A stretch of 13,043 nt of DNA from DATKYV01 sp035528275. Lineage in GTDB: Bacteria; Acidobacteriota; Terriglobia; UBA7540. The stretch lies in assembly GCA_035528275.1 (NCBI GenBank), contig DATKYV010000243.1, positions 1 through 13,043 on the forward strand, in the 5' to 3' direction. A program made the position numbers and the translations under genes. Positions within the stretch are counted from its first letter, which is position 1. Each line of letters begins with the position of its first letter. The notes below the pieces were generated by a model. That model made no database searches, had not been told where the DNA came from, and was given only the letters and a program-made list of their open reading frames with translations. Shown here piece after piece: positions 1 through 5,459 of this stretch.

Positions 1-438
1 GTTTTGCGTATCGACGTGCAGGCGGCCGCGCAGCGTGGTGGCGCTCTCCTTGAAGAGGATGCGGCCGTAGCTCATGTAACTGCGCGCCCGGCTGCGCTCG
101 ACGGCGCCACCGCAGGCGGGATCGCGGTTGAGCGTGAGCTCGACGCCGCACTTCCGCGCTTGGCGCAGCAGCCCGGGAAACAGCGTCGAATCGCCCCACT
201 CGCTGACGATGAGGTCGGGATCGTGGGCGCGCAGCAGGCGCTCGAAACCGACAGCCACGGGCTCGTCGGTATCATCGAGGACGCGCCAGTCGCCGTCCAC
301 GGCCACCTCGACGGCGCCGCGCCGGCCGTGCTTGGGATCGACCTGCGCCAGCCCTTCCAGCCGCACCTGCATCACTCGCAACGGCGGTAGTTCGTAATCA
401 ATCTCCCACTCGTCGTCGCGACATTCGATGGCGCGCAC
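1..438 (-). CDS. Family-B DNA polymerase fragment (exonuclease-domain region)
   Basis: The minus strand is open from about 543 down to base 1 and runs out of the window. From 438 it reads VRAIECRDDEWEIDYELPPL, then DPDLIVSEWGDSTLFPGLL, LNRDPA, RSYMSYGRILF and GRLHVDTQN. I recognise these as the 3'-5' exonuclease-like region of the bacterial/archaeal PolB2-type family-B DNA polymerases, where the order DPD..L.EWGD, SY.SYGRI and GR.H.D..N is characteristic. This identification is from memory of the family. Those proteins normally carry roughly 150 further residues before this point. Here similarity stops at the repeat cluster that begins at 440, and no ATG lies in frame between 543 and 360. GTG at 438 is the only nearby start, so the gene is probably 5'-truncated. 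The polymerase palm domain would lie beyond the window. It is divergent from the TPR gene. Confidence 0.7.
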   Translation of the reverse strand, partial: MRAIECRDDEWEIDYELPPLRVMQVRLEGLAQVDPKHGRRGAVEVAVDGDWRVLDDTDEPVAVGFERLLRAHDPDLIVSEWGDSTLFPGLLRQARKCGVELTLNRDPACGGAVERSRARSYMSYGRILFKESATTLRGRLHVDTQN

Positions 439-439
439 C

Positions 440-465
440 GTAGAGACGGCCCGCTGGGCCGTCTC
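440..465 (+). repeat. Single REP-like element: GTAG head plus perfect hairpin
   Basis: A GTAG tetranucleotide (440-443) leads straight into a perfect 10-bp stem, GAGACGGCCC (443-452) and GGGCCGTCTC (456-465), with a GCT loop. A GTAG head at the foot of a hairpin is the signature of REP sequences handled by REP-associated tyrosine transposases (RAYTs). The element sits exactly where the polymerase reading frame loses family similarity. Confidence 0.6.
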
Positions 466-471
466 CTGCCT

Positions 472-2064
472 TTGGTAGGGGAGCCCGTCAGCCGACGGGC
501 TCCCGAAGCAAAGCGCAAGCGGGAGGGCCGTGAAGGCCCTCCCCTACCAAGGCGGTCACTGGCGCTGGCGGGAGGCGGAATCGCTATAGTAGCAGTCCTG
601 CTCATTGGTCTCAACATCGCCGGGGTGCGCGACCGAATCTTGACGGCCGTAGGGGCGCGCCGCGCCGCGCCCGTTCCCCACATCGAATCCCTCGCCGTCC
701 TGCCGCTGGAAAATCTCTCCCGCGATCCAGAGCAAGAATACTTCGCCGACGGCATGACCGATGAGTTGATTACCAACCTGGGGCAGATACGCGCCTTGCG
801 GGTCATCTCGCGATCCTCGATCATGCGGTACAAGGATAAGCCGACACCCGCACCCCAAGTCGCGAAGGAGTTAAACGTGGACGCGGTGGTGGAAGGGACG
901 GTGCTGCGTTCAGCCGGACGGGTGCGCATCACAGCGCAATTGATCGATGCGCGCAACGACCGCCACCTCTGGGCGCGCAGTTACGAGCGCGACCTGCGCG
1001 ACATCCTTGCCCTGCAGAGCGATGTGGCCCGCTCCATCACCGAGGAGATCAGAATCAAAGTCACGCCACAGGAGCAAGCTCGCATCGCGACCTCTCGCCC
1101 CGTCAACCCCGAGGCCCACGAGGCCTACCTCAAGGGCCGCTTTTACTGGAACAAGAGAACCGCGGATGGGCTGAAGAAATCCCTCGATTACTTCCAGCAG
1201 GCAATGGAGAAAGACCCGAATTATGCGGTGGCTTACGCCGGCTTGGCAGACTCCTATAGTATACTGGCGGACAACAGTTTTAGCCCGCCCGAGGAATCCT
1301 ACCCCAAAGCCAGGGCGGCAGCGCTGAAGGCGCTGGAGATCGACGACAGCCTTGCTGAAGCGCACGTCTCATTGGGGCAGATTTTGGGTTCCTACGACTG
1401 GGACTGGTCCGGCACCGCGAGAGAACTTCCCCGCGCCATCGAACTTAACCCCGGTTATGCTTACGCTCACCATTTGTACGCCCTCTTCTTGAGTGGAATG
1501 GGGCGGCACCCAGAAGCTATCGCAGAAATAAAAAAAGCTCGGGAGCTTGACCCGCTCTCCATCAGGATAAACGCCAACGTGGGATGGTTGCTCTACTTCG
1601 CGCGCGAGTATGACCAAGCACTGGAACAATTGCGCAAGGCGCTCGAGCTGGATCCAAACGACATCGCCTCGCATTATTATTTGGGATTGGTTTACTCGCA
1701 AAAAGGGATGCACGAGGAAGCCATTGCAGCGTCTCGAATGGCGCAGGATCTTTCGGCCGGAAAGGATCTGACCTCAGATCTTATTCTCGCATATGTTTAC
1801 GCTGTGGCAGGCAGGAGAGGCGAGGCGTTGAAGATACTGGCCGCGTTAAAGAATCCATCAAGGCGAAGCTATCTCCCGCCGGTACCGGTAGCAGGGGTCT
1901 ACGTAGGTCTGGGCGACAAGGAGGAGGCACTGACCTGGCTGGGGAAGGCTTACGCGGAACGCGCCGCAGACCTGGATATGCTGAAAGTGGACCCCAGGTT
2001 CAACCCCCTGCGCTCCGACCCGCGCTTCCAGGACCTGCTGCGCCGCATGAATTTACCACCGTAG
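472..2064 (+). CDS. Membrane-anchored TolB-like/TPR protein, probably 5'-truncated
   Basis: The protein (530 aa from TTG 472) has one transmembrane helix at about residues 29-51. A periplasmic TolB/FlgO-like domain follows, from about residue 73 (SLAVLPLENLSRDPEQEYFA) to about 205. Tetratricopeptide repeats fill about 215-485, and it ends in the usual FNPLRSDPRFQDLLRRMNLP tail. In homologues I know, this half sits behind a cytoplasmic winged-helix (CadC-like) or Ser/Thr kinase domain, making a membrane regulator. Here that domain is missing. The frame is closed by a stop at 388, has no in-frame ATG before the TolB domain, and its first 26 or so residues are translated repeat DNA (475-547). 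A start at TTG 472 is therefore nominal. It may be a pseudogene, a fragment at a deletion, or a misassembly. The stop TAG (2062-2064) is also the head of the next repeat. Confidence 0.75.
   Translation: MVGEPVSRRAPEAKRKREGREGPPLPRRSLALAGGGIAIVAVLLIGLNIAGVRDRILTAVGARRAAPVPHIESLAVLPLENLSRDPEQEYFADGMTDELITNLGQIRALRVISRSSIMRYKDKPTPAPQVAKELNVDAVVEGTVLRSAGRVRITAQLIDARNDRHLWARSYERDLRDILALQSDVARSITEEIRIKVTPQEQARIATSRPVNPEAHEAYLKGRFYWNKRTADGLKKSLDYFQQAMEKDPNYAVAYAGLADSYSILADNSFSPPEESYPKARAAALKALEIDDSLAEAHVSLGQILGSYDWDWSGTARELPRAIELNPGYAYAHHLYALFLSGMGRHPEAIAEIKKARELDPLSIRINANVGWLLYFAREYDQALEQLRKALELDPNDIASHYYLGLVYSQKGMHEEAIAASRMAQDLSAGKDLTSDLILAYVYAVAGRRGEALKILAALKNPSRRSYLPPVPVAGVYVGLGDKEEALTWLGKAYAERAADLDMLKVDPRFNPLRSDPRFQDLLRRMNLPP
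475..547. repeat. BIME-like pair of inverted REPs (GTAG...CTAC)
   Basis: GTAG (475-478) and CTAC (544-547) bound two hairpins. The first has 11-bp arms at 479-489 and 494-504 with loop AGCC. The second has 9-bp arms, GGGAGGGCC (521-529) and GGCCCTCCC (535-543), with loop GTGAA. The outermost 12 bases, TTGGTAGGGGAG at 472-483 and their complement at 539-550, also pair. Bases 521-548 recur at 2205-2232 with a single difference (G532 against A2216). The unit matches the tail-to-tail arrangement of two REPs called a BIME. The TPR reading frame runs through it. Confidence 0.65.
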
Positions 2065-2113
2065 AGGCGGCTTCACGCCGCCACATCGCCTGGCGGGATA
2101 AACCCGCCGCTAC
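2061..2113. repeat. BIME-like pair of inverted REPs at the TPR stop codon
   Basis: GTAG (2061-2064) and CTAC (2110-2113) bound two hairpins. One is GGCGGC/GCCGCC (2066-2071 and 2077-2082, loop TTCAC). The other is GGCGGG/CCCGCC (2092-2097 and 2103-2108, loop ATAAA). The TAG of the left head is the TPR gene's stop codon. Stem sequences differ from those of the neighbouring units while pairing is kept. Confidence 0.65.
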
Positions 2114-2142
2114 ACGGGCGCGAGCCGCATGAATTTCCCGGA

Positions 2143-2204
2143 GTAGCGCCAGCGTCTCGCTGGCTTTTCCCCAATGCCGCCCGTCAGTTGACGGGCGGCG
2201 CTAC
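2143..2204. repeat. BIME-like pair of inverted REPs
   Basis: GTAGCGCC (2143-2150) and GGCGCTAC (2197-2204) form 8-bp terminal inverted repeats around two hairpins. One has arms GCCAGCG (2148-2154) and CGCTGGC (2158-2164), loop TCT. The other has 10-bp arms GCCGCCCGTC (2176-2185) and GACGGGCGGC (2190-2199), loop AGTT. The second hairpin shares the GTCAGYYGAC core with the hairpin at 479-504 and with the palindrome at 12781-12794. Confidence 0.65.
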
Positions 2205-2231
2205 GGGAGGGCCGTAAAGGCCCTCCCCTAC
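2205..2231 (-). repeat. Single REP-like element in minus orientation
   Basis: GGGAGGGCC (2205-2213) and GGCCCTCCC (2219-2227) pair around loop GTAAA. CTAC (2228-2231) follows, so on the minus strand it reads as GTAG plus hairpin. It abuts the unit at 2143-2204. Bases 2205-2232 match 521-548 in 27 of 28 positions. It lies about 26 bases past the actE stop and could shape the 3' end of the actE transcript. Confidence 0.6.
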
Positions 2232-2256
2232 CCAAACCGAACAGCGCCCCCGGGGC

Positions 2257-2631
2257 CTACAGCGTCTTCAGGTAAGCGATCAGGCTGTCCACCTGCTCGG
2301 GTGAGAGCTTCTTGGCGAAGCCCGGCATCTTCTTGCTGCCGGTCAGGATTTGCTCGCGAATGGTTTTTTCGTCGGCCGGCTTGTGGCTCTCCGGGAGCTC
2401 CTTGAGTTCGAAGAGCCCTTTCAGCCCCGGGCCCATTTTCTTGTCCGTCTTATCAGGAAAGTGACAGAGGTTGCAGTTTTTCTTGAAGACCTGCTGGCCC
2501 GCATCCAAGGTCGCCTGGGACGCGGGTTTTTCTTTCTTGGCGTTGTCCGCGGAAAGAACCGTCAGCGGAACGATGAATGCAACGACGAGAATGGCGGCGA
2601 GCCGCACGAACCTGTGAGAATTGTTTTTCAT
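2257..2631 (-). CDS. actE: Alternative complex III monoheme cytochrome c subunit (ActE)
   Basis: A 124-aa periplasmic class I-type cytochrome c. A signal peptide covers about residues 1-28 (hydrophobic stretch LAAILVVAFIVPLTVLS). The single haem site is CNLCH (C53, C56, H57), and M102 in KKMPGF is the likely sixth ligand, giving His/Met coordination. The signal peptide has no clear lipobox cysteine, so I expect a soluble or signal-anchored form rather than a lipoprotein. ATG 2631 is preferred over upstream starts because an AAGGAG ribosome-binding site lies just before it and the signal peptide begins there. Its ATG overlaps the actD stop as ATGA, which implies translational coupling. It probably takes electrons from ActA and passes them to an oxidase or soluble carrier. 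It is the last gene of the operon here. Confidence 0.85.
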   Translation of the reverse strand: MKNNSHRFVRLAAILVVAFIVPLTVLSADNAKKEKPASQATLDAGQQVFKKNCNLCHFPDKTDKKMGPGLKGLFELKELPESHKPADEKTIREQILTGSKKMPGFAKKLSPEQVDSLIAYLKTL

Positions 2632-3185
2632 GAACTCCTTCCTTCTGTTTCGGGATTCAAGCCAGTGTTTGAGGCGGGGTCGAAATCCTTTACCTGGAGG
2701 GCGCCGGCTTCGCGCAGCCGCCTCTGTAATTCGACGCGGGATTCCTCCGCCGGGTTGACTACGCCGACGAGAATCCTGCCTTCGGAAATTTCCGGGTCGT
2801 ACAAGCGCCCCCGCCAATCCGGCAGGCGCGTGCTGAAGAGCAAGGTGAGCAGTGTTGCGAGTACCGCGCCGAGCATCGTCAGCTCGTACGTTACAATACC
2901 ATTCGACCAGAAGGGCATGATCGGCATGCCGCCGGTGGGAAGGGGATAGAGTTTCTGGGTCAGCGAGGAGAGCATGAAGCCGCTCCCGCCGCCTAACACT
3001 CCTCCCAGAACCGCCAGCCAGGGCATGGGCGTACGATGGTCGATCCGGCCGAACTCGTATTCCTCGAACGGCTCGGAGGACATGATGGCCAGATCGCGCG
3101 GTTCAATCCCCGCATTGCGGAGCGCGTCGACCGCGCGCTGCGCCGAATCGGGATCGGGATATAGACCGTAGATTGCTTTCAGCAT
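2628..3185 (-). CDS. actD: Alternative complex III membrane subunit ActD (DUF3341)
   Basis: A 185-aa protein of the DUF3341 family. The N-terminus (MLKAIYGLYPDPDSAQRAVDAL) is a ferredoxin-like alpha/beta domain. Two hydrophobic helices follow at about residues 56-75 and 100-122, with the glycine-rich GGVLGGGSGF and the P..GGMP stretch typical of the family, and then a hydrophilic C-terminus. In known alternative complex III, ActD is a two-helix membrane subunit without cofactors that packs against ActC. Position (after actC) and size agree. The ribosome-binding site before ATG 3185 is weak (GAAG). The 4-base overlap with actE indicates coupled translation. Confidence 0.88.
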   Translation of the reverse strand: MLKAIYGLYPDPDSAQRAVDALRNAGIEPRDLAIMSSEPFEEYEFGRIDHRTPMPWLAVLGGVLGGGSGFMLSSLTQKLYPLPTGGMPIMPFWSNGIVTYELTMLGAVLATLLTLLFSTRLPDWRGRLYDPEISEGRILVGVVNPAEESRVELQRRLREAGALQVKDFDPASNTGLNPETEGRSS

Positions 3186-3222
3186 GGCGATTTCTTCATG
3201 TTGGCGGGTTCCGGGCCCCCTC

Positions 3223-3261
3223 CGAAAAGCGAAAATCGAAACTCGAAAATCGAAACTCGCC
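3223..3261. repeat. Short heptamer tandem array in the actC-actD spacer
   Basis: Five consecutive 7-bp units of the form CGAAAxx occupy 3223-3257. The last four make two exact copies of a 14-mer, CGAAAATCGAAACT, at 3230-3243 and 3244-3257. The 14-mer AAACTCGAAAATCG at 3239-3252 also occurs at 7805-7818, inside the longer array between actA and actB1, so the two arrays are related. The rest of the 128-base spacer (3186-3313) has no gene. It contains GGCGAGT three times on the minus strand. Confidence 0.75.
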
Positions 3262-3313
3262 GGGATTATCGGTTCTCAACTATGACTCGCCATTGTACTC
3301 GCCCTTTCATGCG

Positions 3314-4663
3314 CTATCCTTGCTCGGCGACAACAGGCTTGGCTTCCACAACGGGGGCCGCTTCGGCCTTCTTGTGCTGGCCGAGCTTAAACTCCCAGAT
3401 TGAGATAATGGGAACGGCCTTGGAAAACAGAAGGTAGAGCAGCGCCATCCCCGCAAACGTTCCCACGGTAATCGTGATCTCCACCCACGTGGGCGAGTAG
3501 CTTCCCCAACTGTAAGGCAGATACTTCCGCGCCAGCGACGGCACGATGATCAGAAAGCGCTCCAGCCACATTCCTACCACCACGCCCAGCGAGGCGATGA
3601 CCGTGCCGGTAATGGTCCGCAACTTCTTGATGGCGAGAATCGGGAAGGGAAGAAGGAAATTGCAGAAGACCATCGTCCAGAAAAGTGGCGCGTACGCGCC
3701 GCTTTGCGTCGACCAGAACACCGCCATCTCCGAGGGCTCGTTGCCGTACCAGGTGGTCAGGCGCTCCGAAAACACAAAATAGAACCAGAGCAGGCTCATC
3801 ATCAGCAGGAGTTTGCCCAAATTCTCGAAGTGAATCGGGCGTAGGTAGTCTTCCAGATGAAGAAACTTGCGCAGGAACGCCATGGCGATGATGAGTCCGG
3901 CGATGCCGCTGAAAATCGCGCCCGCCACGAAGTAGGGAGCGAAGATCGTGGAATGCCACATGGGGACGTTGGCCATGGCGAAGTCCCAGGAAACGATGGA
4001 ATGCACCGACACGGCAACCGGGATGATGGCAATCGCCATGATGTGCATGGCGGACTCGAGACGATGCCATTGCTTCGGCGTGCCGCGCCAGCCGAGGGCG
4101 AGGATGGTGTAAATCCTTTTTCGCCAGCCGTCGGCTTTGTCGCGCACTGTCGCCCAGTCGGGAATGATGGGAAGCGTCAGGAACGCCACGCTGCCGATCA
4201 GATAGGTGTTGATGGCGAAGAAGTCCCAGACCAGCGGGGAACGGAAGTTGGGCCAGATGGTGCGCTCGCTGGGATAGGGAATCAGCCAGAACGCCAGCCA
4301 GGGGCGGCCGAGGTGAATCACCGGGAAGAGCGCGCCGATCGAAAGCGCGAACACGGTGATGACTTCCGCGCAGCGCGTCACCGGGCGCCGCCACGTGGCG
4401 TTGGCCAGGCGCAGGATGGCGGAAATCAGCGTCCCGGCGTGACTGATGCCGATCCAGAAAACGAAATTGGTGATGTAGAAGCCCCAGAAAACCGGCCAGC
4501 GAAGGCCCGAGACCCCGATGCCGCTGTAGGCCTGATAGAAAAACGCCCCGAAGGCCGCCACCACCAGCGCGCCCAGCAGTGCCACGGCCATGAAGAACCG
4601 CGGGGAGGTCTGAAGGAGCGGCCGCAGCAGGTCGTCGGTAATCTGGTTAGGACTTTTTTCCAT
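3314..4663 (-). CDS. actC: Alternative complex III quinol-site membrane subunit ActC (NrfD/PsrC family)
   Basis: A 449-aa NrfD/PsrC-type integral membrane protein. I count ten hydrophobic segments, from about residue 23 (FFMAVALLGALVVAAFGAFFY) to the last near WVEITITVGTFAGMALLYLLF, followed by an alanine/valine-rich cytoplasmic tail. The family motif region FVFWIGISHAGTLISAILRL in the second segment is clear. ActC-type proteins bind menaquinol on the periplasmic side and hand electrons to the Fe-S subunit; they are also proposed to carry protons. The start overlaps the actB2 stop by 17 bases and lacks a clear ribosome-binding site, so it is probably translated by coupling. Only one NrfD-type subunit is encoded here, whereas many act operons have a second (actF). 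Confidence 0.92.
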   Translation of the reverse strand: MEKSPNQITDDLLRPLLQTSPRFFMAVALLGALVVAAFGAFFYQAYSGIGVSGLRWPVFWGFYITNFVFWIGISHAGTLISAILRLANATWRRPVTRCAEVITVFALSIGALFPVIHLGRPWLAFWLIPYPSERTIWPNFRSPLVWDFFAINTYLIGSVAFLTLPIIPDWATVRDKADGWRKRIYTILALGWRGTPKQWHRLESAMHIMAIAIIPVAVSVHSIVSWDFAMANVPMWHSTIFAPYFVAGAIFSGIAGLIIAMAFLRKFLHLEDYLRPIHFENLGKLLLMMSLLWFYFVFSERLTTWYGNEPSEMAVFWSTQSGAYAPLFWTMVFCNFLLPFPILAIKKLRTITGTVIASLGVVVGMWLERFLIIVPSLARKYLPYSWGSYSPTWVEITITVGTFAGMALLYLLFSKAVPIISIWEFKLGQHKKAEAAPVVEAKPVVAEQG

Positions 4664-5366
4664 CGTGCCACGAATCGCGCTGTAAGTAAGTCACGCTCGG
4701 CAAGGTGCCAAGGTCTTCAAGCAACTTTGTGCCGCGGTTCGACGCGGTGAGGCGCGAGACTTCGCTTTCCGGATCGTTCAGGTCGCCGAAGACCAGGGCT
4801 TTTGCCGGGCAGGCCTGCGCGCAGGCGGTCTGGAACTCCCCATCCTTCAAATCGCGCTTTTCGGCCTGGGCCTGAATTTCCGCCGCCTTGATGCGCTGCA
4901 CGCAGAAGGTGCACTTCTCCATCACGCCCACTTCGCGCACCGAGACGTCGGGATTTAATTGTAAGTGGAACGGCTTCTCCCAGATCGGATTGAAGAAATT
5001 GAAAAAGCGCACGGTGTACGGGCAGGCGTTGGCGCAGTAGCGTGTGCCGATGCAGCGATTGTAGACCTGCCCGTTCAACCCTTCTTCGGTGTGATAGCTG
5101 GCATAAGTAGGACAAACCGGCTCGCAGGGCGCGGCGTCGCACTGCTGGCAGAAGACGGGCACGAACTTGACCTTCACGTCCGGGAACTCGCCTTCGTAAT
5201 AGCGCTCGACGCGCATCCAGTGCTTGGCGCGGCCTTTGGCGGCTTCCTCTTCGCCCACCGTCGCGATATTGTTCTCGGCGTGACAGGCCACCACGCAGGC
5301 CTCGCAACCCGTGCAGCGGTCGAGGTCAACGATCATCCCCCACTTGTGTTTCGGTCTGGTCTCCAT
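4647..5366 (-). CDS. actB2: Alternative complex III iron-sulfur subunit (ActB2 half), separate gene
   Basis: A 239-aa ferredoxin-type electron-transfer subunit. Cysteine groups occur at C18/21/24/28, C73/76/81/85, C105/111/115 and C152/155 with C182/186. In the third group the usual second cysteine is replaced by threonine (CIGTRYCANACPY, T108). This leaves three cysteines and suits a [3Fe-4S] cluster beside three [4Fe-4S] clusters, as reported for ActB of alternative complex III. There is no signal peptide, so export would depend on the Tat signal of the partner ActB1. In well-studied complexes this domain is fused to the molybdopterin-like domain. Here a 93-base spacer holding a REP pair separates them. 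The ribosome-binding site is weak. Confidence 0.9.
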   Translation of the reverse strand: METRPKHKWGMIVDLDRCTGCEACVVACHAENNIATVGEEEAAKGRAKHWMRVERYYEGEFPDVKVKFVPVFCQQCDAAPCEPVCPTYASYHTEEGLNGQVYNRCIGTRYCANACPYTVRFFNFFNPIWEKPFHLQLNPDVSVREVGVMEKCTFCVQRIKAAEIQAQAEKRDLKDGEFQTACAQACPAKALVFGDLNDPESEVSRLTASNRGTKLLEDLGTLPSVTYLQRDSWHDGKKS

Positions 5367-5374
5367 TGCTTTTC

Positions 5375-5446
5375 TGTAGCGGCGAACCCGACGAGTCGGG
5401 GCGGGTTGTCCTCATCGCCGGACGGCGGTCATAGACCGCCGCTACA
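5375..5446. repeat. BIME-like REP pair between actB1 and actB2
   Basis: TGTAGCGGCG (5375-5384) and CGCCGCTACA (5437-5446) are perfect 10-bp terminal inverted repeats containing the GTAG/CTAC heads. Inside lie CCCGAC/GTCGGG (5387-5392 and 5395-5400, loop GA) and GGCGGTC/GACCGCC (5424-5430 and 5434-5440, loop ATA). It fills most of the actB1-actB2 gap and ends 8 bases before the actB2 ATG. It could stabilise or partly block the operon mRNA there. Confidence 0.7.
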
Positions 5447-5459
5447 AATGAACTCCTTG

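Noticed and set aside
4..390. Plus-strand open frame of 128 codons
   Set aside because: It is antisense to the PolB-type fragment, whose minus-strand translation has clear family motifs. The plus frame is alanine/glycine-rich with no recognisable domain.
2240..2256. GCCCCCGGGGC next to the actE stop as a terminator
   Set aside because: It is a short GC-only palindrome with no T-run on the minus strand. The REP-like hairpins further on are a likelier transcript-end structure but are also not proven terminators.
2632..2817. Longer N-terminus for ActE (start at 2817)
   Set aside because: The extra 62 residues are antisense-like, arginine-rich sequence inside actD. ATG 2631 has a ribosome-binding site and begins a proper signal peptide.
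3857..4750. Long plus-strand frame opposite actC
   Set aside because: It is rich in His, Arg, Gly and Asp with no domain, a mirror of the actC third-position bias. actC has ten clear membrane helices.
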